DNA of 64,000 nt, from positions 1 through 64,000 of the forward strand of contig CAITTG010000005.1 in assembly GCA_903895255.1 (NCBI GenBank), given 5' to 3'. A model generated the notes under the pieces. It was not told where the DNA came from. It worked only from the letters and a program-made list of their open reading frames with translations, and did no database searches. The stretch is from an uncultured Verrucomicrobia subdivision 3 bacterium. Lineage in GTDB: Bacteria > Verrucomicrobiota > Verrucomicrobiia > Limisphaerales > UBA11358. The stretch's first letter is position 1. Each line of letters starts with the position of its first letter. The translations under genes were made by a program, and so were the position numbers. Positions 15,900-25,213 of the stretch are shown here, one piece after another.

Positions 15900-18035
15900 A
15901 TGAACGTGGAAACCTTTAAATACGACAACCGGATCGTGCGCGCCTTTGCGATCGTGACGGTCATCTGGGGCATCGTGGGCATGCTTGTGGGCATGCTGGC
16001 GGCCGTGGAGTTGTTTTACCCGGGTGCCAACCTGAACTTGCAATTCATCACTTTTGGCCGCATCCGCCCGCTGCACACCAACGCCGTGATCTTTGCGTTT
16101 GTCGGCAACGGCATGTTCATGGGAATTTACTATTCGCTGCAACGCCTCTGCAAGGCGCGCATGTTCAGCGACACCCTGAGCTGGATTAATTTCTGGGGCT
16201 GGCAGGCCATCATCGTTAGCGCGGCCATCACCCTGCCGCTGGGCTTCACCACCAGCAAGGAATACGCGGAACTGGAATGGCCCATTAAAATCGCCATCGC
16301 CCTGATCTGGGTGGTGTTCACCATCAATTTGATCGGCACCATCCTCAAGCGGCGCGAGAAGCATATGTACGTGGCCATCTGGTTTTATTTGGCCACGGCG
16401 CTCACGGTCGCGGTGCTGCACATCACCAATTCCATGACCATGCCCGCCGGCCTCTTCAAGAGCTACTCCATGTATGCCGGCGTGCAGGATGCGCTGGTGC
16501 AATGGTGGTATGGTCACAACGCGGTCGCGTTCTTTCTCACCACGCCCTACCTCGGGTTGATGTATTATTTCCTACCCAAGGCGGCGAACCGCCCCATCTT
16601 CTCCTACCGGCTTTCCATCATTCACTTTTGGGCCCTGATCTTCATCTACATCTGGGCCGGCCCCCACCATCTGCTCTACACCGCCCTGCCCGATTGGGCG
16701 CAGTCTCTGGGCATGGTCTTTTCCCTCATGCTCATCGCCCCCTCCTGGGGCGGCATGTTGAACGGCCTGCTCACCCTGCGCGGTTCCTGGGACAAGGTGC
16801 GCCAGGATCCCGTGTTGAAATTCATGGTGGTCGCGGTGACGGCCTACGGCATGGCCACCCTCGAAGGCCCGCTGATGGCCATCAAAACCGTCAACTCCCT
16901 CTCCCATTACACGGACTGGACCATTGCCCACGCGCATTCCGGCGCGCTCGGTTGGAATGGTTTCCTGACCTTCTCCATGCTCTACTACCTGTTCCCGAAG
17001 CTGTACCAGACCAAGTTGTGGTCCACCAAGCTCGCCAACTATCATTTCTGGCTCGGACTCCTGGGCATGATGTTTTACATCATTCCCATTTACATCGCCG
17101 GCATCACTGAAGGACTAATGTGGAAGCAATTCACCAAGGACGGCTTCCTTCAGTACCCCAATTTCCTGGAAACCATTGTGCAAATCGTTCCCATGTTGCG
17201 CCTCCGCTCCATTGGAGGTCTGATGTATCTCGGTGGCACCTTGCTCATGGCGTATAATCTGTACCGCACGGCCAGAAGCGGCGTGTTTGAGCCGGATACC
17301 GAAGCCCAGGCCGTTCCCTGGCAGCAGGCCGCGGAGACGCACGGCCAGAGCGCCTGGCATCGCGTGCTGGAAGGCAAACCGCTCATCTTCACCGGTCTGG
17401 CCGTCGTGGCGATTCTCATTGGTGGTTTGGTGGAAATCGTGCCTATGTTCCTCATCAAGGAAAACGTGCCGACCATCGCCAGCGTAAAACCCTACACCCC
17501 GTTGGAAGTTCTCGGCCGGGATCTTTACATCCGCGAAGGTTGCCTGGGCTGCCATTCCCAAATGATCCGGCCGTTCCGCTCCGAAACCGAGCGTTATGGC
17601 GAATATTCCAAGGCCGGCGAGTTTGTTTATGACCATCCGTTCCTCTGGGGCTCGGAACGAAAGGGGCCAGATCTCGCGCGTGAAGGCGGCAAGTATCCCG
17701 CCGCCTGGCATTACAACCACATGGATGACCCCCGCTCCACCTCGCCCGGCTCGATCATGCCGCGCTATTCCTGGCTGTTGACCCAAACCCTGGAGACCGA
17801 CTCCCTCCCGTCGCGTTTGCAAGCGTTGCGGCGGGTGGGTGTGCCCTATCCGGCAGGCTACGAAAACGGGCCGGCGCAAAAGGATTTGGCGGCCCAGCAG
17901 GAAAAAATCGTGGCGGAATTGAAACAAGGCTCGGTCAATGCCGATGCCGACAAGGAAATCGTGGCGCTCATCGCCTACCTCCAACGGCTGGGCGCCGACA
18001 TCAAAAACGCGCCCGTCACCACCGCCGCCAAATAA
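15900..18035 (+). CDS. ccoNO: cbb3 cytochrome c oxidase, fused subunits I and II (CcoN-CcoO)
   Basis: The catalytic core of a high-affinity terminal oxidase that reduces oxygen to water and pumps protons. Residues 1-480 are CcoN, a multi-helix haem-copper subunit with candidate ligands H59 (RPLHTNA), H206 (WWYGHNAVAF), H256/H257 (AGPHHLLY) and H344/H346 (AHAHSG). After a membrane segment near 500-520, the rest is CcoO, a periplasmic mono-haem c domain with CLGCH at 548-552 and a likely axial Met in GSIMPRYSW. Total length is 711 residues, where separate CcoN and CcoO would be about 475 and 200-240. Fused ccoNO is known in Bacteroidota and related phyla. The ATG at 15900 begins the conserved NVETFKYDNRIVRAF; open frame upstream has no similarity. 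The downstream genes are ccoQ and ccoP. Confidence 0.95.
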   Translation: MNVETFKYDNRIVRAFAIVTVIWGIVGMLVGMLAAVELFYPGANLNLQFITFGRIRPLHTNAVIFAFVGNGMFMGIYYSLQRLCKARMFSDTLSWINFWGWQAIIVSAAITLPLGFTTSKEYAELEWPIKIAIALIWVVFTINLIGTILKRREKHMYVAIWFYLATALTVAVLHITNSMTMPAGLFKSYSMYAGVQDALVQWWYGHNAVAFFLTTPYLGLMYYFLPKAANRPIFSYRLSIIHFWALIFIYIWAGPHHLLYTALPDWAQSLGMVFSLMLIAPSWGGMLNGLLTLRGSWDKVRQDPVLKFMVVAVTAYGMATLEGPLMAIKTVNSLSHYTDWTIAHAHSGALGWNGFLTFSMLYYLFPKLYQTKLWSTKLANYHFWLGLLGMMFYIIPIYIAGITEGLMWKQFTKDGFLQYPNFLETIVQIVPMLRLRSIGGLMYLGGTLLMAYNLYRTARSGVFEPDTEAQAVPWQQAAETHGQSAWHRVLEGKPLIFTGLAVVAILIGGLVEIVPMFLIKENVPTIASVKPYTPLEVLGRDLYIREGCLGCHSQMIRPFRSETERYGEYSKAGEFVYDHPFLWGSERKGPDLAREGGKYPAAWHYNHMDDPRSTSPGSIMPRYSWLLTQTLETDSLPSRLQALRRVGVPYPAGYENGPAQKDLAAQQEKIVAELKQGSVNADADKEIVALIAYLQRLGADIKNAPVTTAAK

Positions 18036-18050
18036 ACCCAAGAGGCACCT

Positions 18051-18248
18051 ATGTATAAAGAAGTTCTGGATAAAATCACCGGCATCGGCCTGTACGGGGT
18101 CGTTTCCATCCTTATTTTCTTCGTGTTTTTCAGCGGCGTGCTGGTCTGGTCGCTGGCCTTGAAGAAAGCCTATCTGTCCAAAATGGGCAGCCTCCCGCTC
18201 GACGGCGGCGAGCGCCCGGACCCAACCAACGAACGCATCCAATCCTGA
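18051..18248 (+). CDS. ccoQ: cbb3 oxidase small subunit CcoQ-like
   Basis: A 65-residue protein with one membrane helix (residues 13-36, IGLYGVVSILIFFVFFSGVLVW) and a polar tail. It lies between ccoNO and ccoP, where CcoQ/FixQ is normally found, and its size and topology fit that family (stabilisation of the complex). Sequence similarity in such short proteins is weak, so the name rests mainly on position. Confidence 0.75.
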   Translation: MYKEVLDKITGIGLYGVVSILIFFVFFSGVLVWSLALKKAYLSKMGSLPLDGGERPDPTNERIQS

Positions 18249-18253
18249 GGTTT

Positions 18254-18844
18254 ATGAGCAACAATCCCCAAGACCCCCTGCTGCTGGATCATGAATATGA
18301 CGGCATTCGCGAGCTCGACAATAAACTGCCCCGCTGGTGGGTGTGGTTGTTTTGCATCACCATCGCCTTTGCGGCGGTTTACCTGGTGTATTATCACGTG
18401 CTGAAAATCGGCCCCCTGTCCGCCGGCGAGTATGCGGCGGAAATGCAGGCGGGCGAACAGCTCAAGGCGTCCGCCATGGGTAAATTTGAGGCCGGTATCC
18501 CCGGCCTGCATCCCTCCAGCGACCCGGTCATTCTGGAAAACGGCCGCCAGACCTACGCCAAATTCTGCGCCCCCTGCCACCGGGCGGATGGCGGCGGCCT
18601 TGTGGGGCCCAACCTGACGGATGATTACTGGATTCACGGCAGCAATTATTGCGACACCGTGACCGTCATTTGGAACGGCGTGCCCGCCAAGGGCATGATC
18701 ACCTGGAAAGCCACCCTGAAGCCCGATGAAATCCAGGCCGTCGCCAGTTACATCTACACGCTCCGTGGTGCCAGTCTGGCCACCCCGGGCAAGCCGCCGG
18801 AAAATCAGGCCCCCGTCAAGGCCGCGCCCTCGGGATTTGAATAA
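18254..18844 (+). CDS. ccoP: cbb3 oxidase cytochrome c subunit CcoP, mono-haem form
   Basis: A membrane-anchored cytochrome c of 196 residues that passes electrons to the oxidase. The N-terminus holds the CcoP_N domain (HEYDGIRELDNKLPRWWVWLF) and its helix (residues 33-50). A single class I cytochrome c domain follows, with CAPCH near residue 107, GPNL, and a distal Met in KGMITWKA. Proteobacterial CcoP has two haem-binding CxxCH sites and about 300 residues; this one has one site only, as in several Bacteroidota-type complexes. It begins six bases after ccoQ. Confidence 0.92.
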   Translation: MSNNPQDPLLLDHEYDGIRELDNKLPRWWVWLFCITIAFAAVYLVYYHVLKIGPLSAGEYAAEMQAGEQLKASAMGKFEAGIPGLHPSSDPVILENGRQTYAKFCAPCHRADGGGLVGPNLTDDYWIHGSNYCDTVTVIWNGVPAKGMITWKATLKPDEIQAVASYIYTLRGASLATPGKPPENQAPVKAAPSGFE

Positions 18845-18853
18845 TCATCCGGG

Positions 18854-18878
18854 TTGGGTGGTCACCCCGGCCACCCAA
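18854..18878 (+). other. Stem-loop between ccoP and ccoG
   Basis: TTGGGTGG, a 9-nt loop and CCACCCAA form a perfect 8-bp stem in the 46-bp gap between ccoP and ccoG. There is no T-run after it, so full termination is unlikely; it may protect the 3' end of the structural-gene message or reduce read-through into the assembly genes. Confidence 0.45.
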
Positions 18879-18890
18879 TCCTGTTAAATT

Positions 18891-20333
18891 ATGCCGTCTC
18901 CCAACGCCAGCAAACCACCTGTCCCCGCCCCCCCGGAGGAGGATTTCCGTGACCATATCGCCACCGCTCATGCGGACGGCCGCCGGCGCTGGCTGTATCC
19001 GCGCCAAGTCCGCGGCAAGTATTTTCGCGCGCGCACCTGGTTTAGCTGGCTGCTGCTGCTAATCATGTTTTCCGGCCCCTTCATCACCATCAATGGCAAT
19101 CCATTGTTGATGATGAATATTCCGGAACGCAAATTTGTGGTGCTGGGCCAGATTTTTTGGCCGCAGGACATGATTATCTTCGCCCTGGCCATCCTGCTGT
19201 TTTTTACCGGGGTGGTGATCTTCACCGCGGCTTACGGGCGGCTGTGGTGCGGTTGGGCCTGCCCGCAAACCGTCATGATGGAAATGGTCTTTCGCAAAAT
19301 CGAATATTTCATTGAGGGCGACGCCCCGGAACAGCGCACCCTGGCCAAAGCCCCTTGGAACGCGGGGAAAATCTTCAAGCGCACCATCAAGCACGTGGTT
19401 TTTCTGGCCCTGTCCTTTGTGGTGGGTAATGTGCTGCTGAGTTACATCATCGGCTGGCAAAGCTTGTCTGGCATCATTACCGATCCGCCCGCCCGGCACT
19501 TGACCGGCCTGACGATCATGATTTTGTTCTCCTTGCTTTTCTATGGCATCTTCGCGCGGTTTCGCGAGCAGGCCTGCACCTTCATCTGCCCCTACGGACG
19601 GTTCCAATCGGCTCTGCTGGATGAGAATTCCATCGTCGTGGCCTACGACTACAAGCGCGGTGAAAAACGCGGCCCGCTCCGGCACGGGCAAAAATTTGGG
19701 GAACGCAAATTTGCCGGGTTTGGCGATTGCGTGGCGTGCAACCAATGTGTCGCCGTCTGCCCCACCGGCATTGATATCCGCAACGGCACCCAAATGGAAT
19801 GTGTCCATTGCACCGCTTGCATGGATGCCTGCGACCATGTGATGACCAGGACCGGCGCGGTGCCGGGGCTGATTCGCTACGCCTCACTCAATGGCATCGA
19901 ACGCGGCGAGGGTCTCAAACTTACGCCCCGGTTAATGGGTTATTCGGTTGTGCTCGCGGTGCTGGCCGTCATTCTCAGTGTGCTGCTCTGTAACCGCTCC
20001 GATGTCGAGGCCACTCTGCTCCGCGCACCCGGCTCGCTTTTCCAACAAATGCCGGACGGCCGCTTCAGCAACCTCTACACCGTGCAGGTTATTAATAAAA
20101 CCTCCCGCGATTTACCGGTGGAGCTGCGCTTGGAAAGTCCCGCTGGAACCTTGACCGTGATGGGTGCCGGGACCATCACTGTGCCGTCCCAAAAACTCGC
20201 GGAGAATTCCGTGCTCATCGAACTGGACCACAACACCATGAAATCCGGCACCACCCCGGTGGTTATCGGTGTTTATTCAAACAACAAAAAAATGCAGACC
20301 TTGAAGACCGCCTTCATCGGTCCGCGTAATTAA
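18891..20333 (+). CDS. ccoG: cbb3 oxidase accessory protein CcoG (polyferredoxin)
   Basis: A membrane protein of 480 residues. CcoG has been linked to Cu(II) reduction during cbb3 oxidase assembly. Visible features are several membrane segments (about residues 45-65, 95-118, 165-190, 205-222 and 345-365), a cysteine motif after the second segment (CGWACPQTV), and two 4Fe-4S clusters in the middle (CVACNQCVAVCPTGI and CVHCTACMDACDHVM). A C-terminal periplasmic Ig-like domain of about 110 residues (YTVQVINKTSRDLPVELRLE...) completes the usual CcoG/FixG plan. It is followed 9 bp later by ccoH. Confidence 0.94.
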   Translation: MPSPNASKPPVPAPPEEDFRDHIATAHADGRRRWLYPRQVRGKYFRARTWFSWLLLLIMFSGPFITINGNPLLMMNIPERKFVVLGQIFWPQDMIIFALAILLFFTGVVIFTAAYGRLWCGWACPQTVMMEMVFRKIEYFIEGDAPEQRTLAKAPWNAGKIFKRTIKHVVFLALSFVVGNVLLSYIIGWQSLSGIITDPPARHLTGLTIMILFSLLFYGIFARFREQACTFICPYGRFQSALLDENSIVVAYDYKRGEKRGPLRHGQKFGERKFAGFGDCVACNQCVAVCPTGIDIRNGTQMECVHCTACMDACDHVMTRTGAVPGLIRYASLNGIERGEGLKLTPRLMGYSVVLAVLAVILSVLLCNRSDVEATLLRAPGSLFQQMPDGRFSNLYTVQVINKTSRDLPVELRLESPAGTLTVMGAGTITVPSQKLAENSVLIELDHNTMKSGTTPVVIGVYSNNKKMQTLKTAFIGPRN

Positions 20334-20342
20334 ATTCCTCTT

Positions 20343-20801
20343 ATGAAACCCTCTCGCAACCTTTGGCCCTACGGCCTCCTCACCGCCTTCGCCCTTTTCT
20401 TCCTCGGCATGGCCACCGTTGTTACCATCGCGGTTACCCATAAAGAGGACCTTGTCAGCAGCAATTACTACGAAAACGAGATCAATTTCCAAGGGCAGCT
20501 CGACAGCGCGGCCCGCGCGCAAAAAGCCGGCGCGGACATACACTATAACGCCGGCGACCGGTCCGTGGTCATCGCCCTGCCAGCGACCCAGGCCGGACAA
20601 AAAATATCCGGCACCATCCAGATCTATCGGGCGAATGCGCCTGACAAGGACCGCACCCTCGCCTTAAACCCGGATGCCAGGGGCGTTCAGACCCTTGACG
20701 TCGCCAAATTTGCCACCGGTCCGTGGCTGCTCCGGGTCAACTGGCAGGCCGCCGGCCAGGGGTATTACCTCGAACAAAAAATCATCGTCCCCGCCAGTTA
20801 A
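20343..20801 (+). CDS. ccoH: FixH/CcoH family protein
   Basis: A single-span membrane protein of 152 residues. A hydrophobic helix at residues 10-34 (LLTAFALFFLGMATVVTIAV) is followed by the FixH signature DLVSSNYYENEINFQGQLD and a periplasmic beta-rich domain ending in NWQAAGQGYYLEQKIIV. CcoH is required for stable cbb3 oxidase assembly. The TAA stop shares a base with the ATG of the next gene (TAATG). Confidence 0.88.
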   Translation: MKPSRNLWPYGLLTAFALFFLGMATVVTIAVTHKEDLVSSNYYENEINFQGQLDSAARAQKAGADIHYNAGDRSVVIALPATQAGQKISGTIQIYRANAPDKDRTLALNPDARGVQTLDVAKFATGPWLLRVNWQAAGQGYYLEQKIIVPAS

Positions 20802-21490
20802 TGGAATTAAGCCTCGCCCTCGCCCTGGGCCTGCTCGGCAGCCTGCATTGCGCCGCCATGTGCGGTCCACTGCAACTCGCCCTGCCCCTCCCTCCGGGCG
20901 GACCTGGACGCCTGGTCACCGGTCGGCTGATTTACCAACTGGGCCGGGTCGCCACCTATTGCGTGCTGGGACTCGTGGCCGGTTTGGTCGGAAAATCCCT
21001 CATTCTGGCGGGTCTGCAACGCTGGCTCTCCATCACCCTGGGCGGGGTGATTCTGCTGGGCTTTTTTCTCTCCAAAAAAGCCGCCCTCGCCACCCCGGTG
21101 GTGAGCGTGGTCAACCGACTCAAAGCCGCCATGGCCTGGCAATTACGCCACCGGAGCCTGCGCTCGCTCGCTTTGTTGGGCGCTCTGAACGGCCTGCTGC
21201 CATGCGGTTTGGTCTACGTTGCCTTCGCCGGGGCCGTCGCCGCTGGCACCCCGCCCGCCGCCATCCTGTTTATGGGCGCCTTTGGCCTCGGCACCACCCC
21301 CACACTGCTCGCCATCAGCCTCTCAGGACGCATCCTGCCCCTCAGCCTGAGATTAAAATTGCGCTCCGCTATCCCGGTGGGCGTGTGCCTCCTGGCAGGC
21401 ATGTTGATTTTGCGGGGGATGTCCTTGGGGATTCCCTACGTAAGCCCCGATTTAAGTGGTGCCAATCCGGTTTGTTGCCATGCGCCATAG
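20801..21490 (+). CDS. TauE/SafE-like membrane protein of cco clusters
   Basis: A 229-residue polytopic membrane protein of the DsbD/TauE-SafE-like group (COG2836 type) that often ends cbb3 operons. Two similar halves are visible, each with a glycine-rich helix carrying a cysteine: LGLLGSLHCAAMCGPLQLAL (residues 8-27) and LGALNGLLPCGLVYVAFA (about 126-143). The paired CAAMCG and PCG motifs fit a metal- or thiol-handling transporter, and a copper role has been proposed for relatives. I use ATG 20801 because it overlaps the ccoH stop and starts directly at the first helix. It is the last gene before the tRNA on the other strand. Confidence 0.8.
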   Translation: MELSLALALGLLGSLHCAAMCGPLQLALPLPPGGPGRLVTGRLIYQLGRVATYCVLGLVAGLVGKSLILAGLQRWLSITLGGVILLGFFLSKKAALATPVVSVVNRLKAAMAWQLRHRSLRSLALLGALNGLLPCGLVYVAFAGAVAAGTPPAAILFMGAFGLGTTPTLLAISLSGRILPLSLRLKLRSAIPVGVCLLAGMLILRGMSLGIPYVSPDLSGANPVCCHAP

Positions 21491-21535
21491 AGTTGGGAAT
21501 TCCGGTCTGACAGATGTGCCAATAAGTACCTGAAA

Positions 21536-21610
21536 TGGAGCCAGTTGTCGGATTTGAACCGACGACCGACGGTTTACAAAACCGTTGCTCTACCACTGAG
21601 CTAAACTGGC
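21536..21610 (-). tRNA. tRNA-Thr (anticodon TGT)
   Basis: The minus strand reads GCCAGTT for the 5' acceptor arm, D-arm AGCTCAGTGGTAGAGC, anticodon stem ACGGT/ACCGT around the loop TTTGTAA (anticodon TGT at 21578-21576), T-arm with GGTTCGAATCC, acceptor AACTGGC, discriminator T and an encoded CCA. All arms pair. No introns. It stands alone, converging with the TauE-like gene. Confidence 0.96.
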
Positions 21611-22204
21611 GTTTGGGAATCAGGCCTTCCCTCATTCGACTACATCCGCTGCGCAACTGGAACCCCAGCAGGACTGTCTGACTCTTGCCAGTATGCCAGA
21701 CCCGGGCGGCGAGGCAAGTGTGCGACGAAGGTTTCCTGCTGGCCCGCCGCATTCCTGAGAATTAATTTCCAAGATAAATGGGCTGAACGGTTGCACCTCC
21801 AGATATATCCTCTGTAATCAGGCCGATGGCTGGTTTCGGGTGCTAATGGGCCAATGCAGAGGACCGATCAAACCGGCGCTGGGAAATTCCAGGCGTTGAA
21901 AATCAACCGGCATGACTGGTTTGGCATGCCGCACGGGCACCGCAAACTGTCCGGCCACCCATTGCATCATGGGCACCACGCTTGTTGCCGACATCGCTTT
22001 GTTGTTTTTTGCCTTCACTAATGACTAGACGCCCGAGCAAGGATCTTGTTCCTAAATATCCATCGCCCACCGGCAAATTCTGGCATTTTAACCTCCGCCT
22101 CGTCAATTTCATATGGATTATTGCAAATTGATGGCAAACCCTTATGCTTGTTACTAAAGAACACCAAAAACAATCGTAAAACCCCGAATACCAGCGAGGT
22201 TTTG
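21611..22204. other. 600-bp gap without a recognised gene
   Basis: Between the tRNA and the pseudopilin-like gene I see no supported coding region. A short open frame on the minus strand (21818-22018) gives an unrecognised 66-residue peptide with no clear ribosome site, and I do not call it. The last 60 bases are A-rich and lead to GAGG seven bases before the next ATG. Confidence 0.4.
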
Positions 22205-23125
22205 ATGAGGCATTCAAATTCAGCAACGGCAAGCAGTCCCTCCCTCCGGATGGGAGCGGTTGGCTTTACCTTGGTGGAAATGCTCGTTGTCTCCGCCGTG
22301 ATTGCCATTTTGGCCGCCTTGGTGCTGCCCGCCCTTACCCGGGCGCGCGAGCGGGCGGATGCCATTGCCTGCTTGAACAATACCCGGCAACTGGGCCTGG
22401 CTGTGCTACTATATGTGGATGATCACGACGGGTTCCTGCCCTACAACATGGCACTCTACGACACCGGCCTGCGCAGCAATCTCAACTGGGCCAACAACGT
22501 GATGACCCGTGATTTGAGTTCGGACAATACCAATGTGGACACCCTGACCCAAGCCAGTCTGGGTGCTTATTTGAACCGCAATACGACCGTGTATCACTGC
22601 CCGGCGGACCAGTCCATGAGCGCCGTCCAGCTGGCCGCCGGCTGGAATCACCGGATTCGCAGTTACTCCATGAATGGCATGATCGGCAATCCCGGCACCC
22701 CCTCCCTCACGGGCGGCAACGCCAGCAATCCTGATTACCGCCAGTTTTTAAAAATCGCACAAATTCCCCGGCCCAGCGAAATTTTTGTCTTTCTGGATGA
22801 ACAACCCGACAGCATCAAGGACGGCTGCTTTCTCAACACCGATTCTAGTAATGCAAATTCGCTCCTGGATGTTTTGTATGGTGGCTCGGGCGGCGACTTG
22901 GCGTGGCAAGATTTGCCTGCCTCCTATCATAATCGCAACGCCGCCTTGTCCCAGGCAGATGGCCACGCTGAATTTCATCGCTGGTTAAATTCGGAGACCG
23001 TTCAGGCCGCCCAGCCCAACTCTCCTTATGATCCCGTGGTGGTCACTTCCAACGGGGAGGATTTCCAATGGGTTTTATCCCGCACGAGCATCAAACTCTC
23101 CCCCAGCCGCGCCGGTTCAGATTAA
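22205..23125 (+). CDS. Prepilin-type N-terminal / H-x9-DG C-terminal protein
   Basis: An exported pseudopilin-like protein of 306 residues. After a positively charged leader comes the type IV prepilin peptidase site G^[24 protein letters not shown] (residues about 20-45), then a region with short conserved patches ([58 protein letters not shown]) and near the end H-N-R-N-...-A-D-G-H, the H-x9-DG signature. Such proteins are present in many copies in Verrucomicrobiota, Planctomycetota and Lentisphaerota, and their role is unsettled. ATG 22205 is chosen because GAGG lies seven bases upstream. It stands alone; no secretion-system genes are near. Confidence 0.88.
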   Translation: MRHSNSATASSPSLRMGAVGFTLVEMLVVSAVIAILAALVLPALTRARERADAIACLNNTRQLGLAVLLYVDDHDGFLPYNMALYDTGLRSNLNWANNVMTRDLSSDNTNVDTLTQASLGAYLNRNTTVYHCPADQSMSAVQLAAGWNHRIRSYSMNGMIGNPGTPSLTGGNASNPDYRQFLKIAQIPRPSEIFVFLDEQPDSIKDGCFLNTDSSNANSLLDVLYGGSGGDLAWQDLPASYHNRNAALSQADGHAEFHRWLNSETVQAAQPNSPYDPVVVTSNGEDFQWVLSRTSIKLSPSRAGSD

Positions 23126-23271
23126 CCGCGGGGCCAGTTCAATGGGCCCCAAGTCGTGTGCTTGGATCCTTGAAATGGTGATTTTTGAAAGTAGGCACCT
23201 GGTCTTTGACAGTTTCCGTCCCGCCTATCCTTTCTCTCGACAAATCCGAAAAATCAGCGCACATTGTCACG

Positions 23272-23363
23272 GTCAGGGCCCATGGAATGTGGACTTACGA
23301 ACCCCGCCAGGGCCGGAAGGCAGCAACGGTAGTTTGCTCCGCATCTGCCGTGGTCACCCTGAC
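23272..23363 (+). ncRNA. ffs: Small bacterial signal recognition particle RNA (4.5S type)
   Basis: Outer arms GTCAGGG (23272-23278) and CCCTGAC (23357-23363) close a long hairpin of about 92 nt. It contains the conserved apical region: GAACCCCGCCAGGGCCGGAAGGCAGCAACGG at about 23299-23329, with the GGAA tetraloop and the internal loop bases seen in SRP RNAs. The 3' end runs into ATTTTATTTT, which can end transcription, and dnaX starts 11 nt later. An SRP RNA gene just before dnaX is also found in Gram-positive bacteria. A possible -35 box, TTGACA, lies near 23205. Confidence 0.92.
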
Positions 23364-23374
23364 ATTTTATTTTC

Positions 23375-25165
23375 ATGAGTTACCAAGTCATCGCCCGCAA
23401 ATACCGGCCTCAGCGTTTCGCCGACGTCGTGGGCCAGGAGCATGTCACCCAGACGCTGGCCAATGCCATTGCCCAAAAACGCATCGCCCATGCCTACCTC
23501 TTTTGCGGTCCCCGGGGCACTGGTAAAACTACCATCGCCCGCATCTTCGCCAAGTGCCTGAATTGCACCAACGGTCCCAAGGTGGACTTCAGCGATGCAG
23601 ACCCCCGCTGTGTTGAAATCACCGAGGGTCGGGCCCTCGACGTAATCGAAATTGACGGCGCCAGCAATAACGGCGTGGAACAAGTCCGGGAACTCCGCGA
23701 AACCTGCAAATACGCCCCTGCCTCCGCTCCATACAAGATTTACATCATCGACGAAGTTCACATGCTCTCCACTGCGGCGTTTAACGCGCTTCTGAAGACC
23801 CTGGAAGAGCCGCCGGAGCACGTGAAATTTCTCTTCGCCACCACCGACCCCGAGAAGGTGCTGGCCACCATTCTCTCCCGCTGCCAGCGCTTTGACCTGC
23901 GCCGCATTTCCTCGCCCCTGATTGTCAAACACCTCGCCCACATTGCCACCTTGGAAAAAGTGGAGATTGATGAACCCGCCCTCTTCGCCATCGCGCGCGG
24001 CGCCGATGGCGGGATGCGCGATGCCGAATCTACCCTCGACCAGTTGATCAGCTTTTGCGGCAACAAAATCGAGGAGCCCGACGTCCTCTCCATGTTCGGT
24101 CTGGCCGCCCAAAACCAAATCCTGTCCCTCAGCCAGGCCCTCCTCGAAGGCCAGGTGCAGAGCGCCTTGGTGCAACTCACCGACTTCGCCCAGGGGGGCA
24201 AAGATCTGGGCCGCCTGCTGGGCGATCTCCTAAATCATTTTCGCAACCTCCTCATCTATCTTGTCTCGAAAGGCGATCTCAGCATGATCGAAGTTTCCGA
24301 AGCCGCCGCCGCCGCCTTGAAACAACAGTCCGGCCTGGCCACCATGGAATCTCTCACTCGCATTCTCGAAGTGCTCACCGATTCCGAAATTCGTCTGCGC
24401 GACGCCACCTCCAAAAAGGTGATGCTGGAAGTCACCCTGCTTAAAATCATCGAGGCCCGCAATGCCAGCAGCCTGGACGCCGTCCTCAAGCAGTTGCTCC
24501 AATTGCGTGGGGAGGCCGGCCCGACCGCCGCCGCGACTCCCTTGTCCGCTCCAGCTCAGGTGACTGCCCGGCCTGTAGTTGCTCCCGCGCCGCAACCGGT
24601 CCTTCGCGCCCCCGTCCCCACCCCGGCTCCCGTGCCTGCACCTGTATCGGCATTGGCCGAAGCGGCCCCCGCCGAAGCTCCCGCAACCGTGGTCACCGCG
24701 CCGGGTGCCTTCGATGCCTTGTGGAAAGCCCTGTTGGAATCCGTCGGCCGGGCCAGTCCATTCACGCGGAGTTATTTGATTGAAGCCCAGCCCGTGAGCT
24801 TCGAGCGCGGCACCCTGGTCGTGGGTTTTGACGCGCAATTTAGCGATTATCTCAGCCTCGTTGATAATCCCCGCAATCACGCCCTGCTCCAAACGAAACT
24901 GGCCGAACTGGGCCATCCCAATTCGCACATCAAGTTTATTAAACAGGATCGCGACCTGACCAGGCCACTCGCCGCGCCCGCACCCGCCAAACCTGCCGCG
25001 CCAGCCGCCATTCCGGCGCCTCCAAAAACCACCGCCCCGGTCGCCGCTCCCAAATCGGAAAAATCCGCGCCCGCTCCTTTTAACAAGGACGAATTTAAAA
25101 ACGACCCTCTGATCAAAAAAGCCTTGGAAGTCTTCAAAGGCCAGATCATCGAAGTCCGCGCCTGA
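23375..25165 (+). CDS. dnaX: DNA polymerase III subunit gamma/tau
   Basis: The clamp-loader ATPase of the replicase, 596 residues. The N-terminal domain holds the Walker A motif GPRGTGKTT (45-53), a zinc-binding cysteine cluster (C61, C64, C79), the Walker B-like YIIDEVHML (about 122-130) and sensor 1 in LFATTDPEKVLATILSRCQRF. Domain III follows to about residue 370. After it comes a long linker made almost only of A, P and V (about 385-440), a domain near 445-520, and another A/P/K-rich linker before the last 30 residues. I see no clear slippery heptamer for a programmed frameshift, so a shorter gamma form is not predicted. dnaX-ybaB-recR is a widely conserved block. Confidence 0.95.
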   Translation: MSYQVIARKYRPQRFADVVGQEHVTQTLANAIAQKRIAHAYLFCGPRGTGKTTIARIFAKCLNCTNGPKVDFSDADPRCVEITEGRALDVIEIDGASNNGVEQVRELRETCKYAPASAPYKIYIIDEVHMLSTAAFNALLKTLEEPPEHVKFLFATTDPEKVLATILSRCQRFDLRRISSPLIVKHLAHIATLEKVEIDEPALFAIARGADGGMRDAESTLDQLISFCGNKIEEPDVLSMFGLAAQNQILSLSQALLEGQVQSALVQLTDFAQGGKDLGRLLGDLLNHFRNLLIYLVSKGDLSMIEVSEAAAAALKQQSGLATMESLTRILEVLTDSEIRLRDATSKKVMLEVTLLKIIEARNASSLDAVLKQLLQLRGEAGPTAAATPLSAPAQVTARPVVAPAPQPVLRAPVPTPAPVPAPVSALAEAAPAEAPATVVTAPGAFDALWKALLESVGRASPFTRSYLIEAQPVSFERGTLVVGFDAQFSDYLSLVDNPRNHALLQTKLAELGHPNSHIKFIKQDRDLTRPLAAPAPAKPAAPAAIPAPPKTTAPVAAPKSEKSAPAPFNKDEFKNDPLIKKALEVFKGQIIEVRA

Positions 25166-25213
25166 ACCCGCTCCATCCCCCTTAATTTCTTAAAACTCGA
25201 ACCCAAAAAAAAC

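Noticed and set aside
21818..22018. 66-codon minus-strand gene beside the tRNA
   Set aside because: No ribosome site and no recognisable motif; the length is within chance for this composition.
24411..24425. Programmed frameshift site in dnaX
   Set aside because: The run is CCAAAAAGG, not the A AAA AAG heptamer, and no stable stem follows at the right distance.
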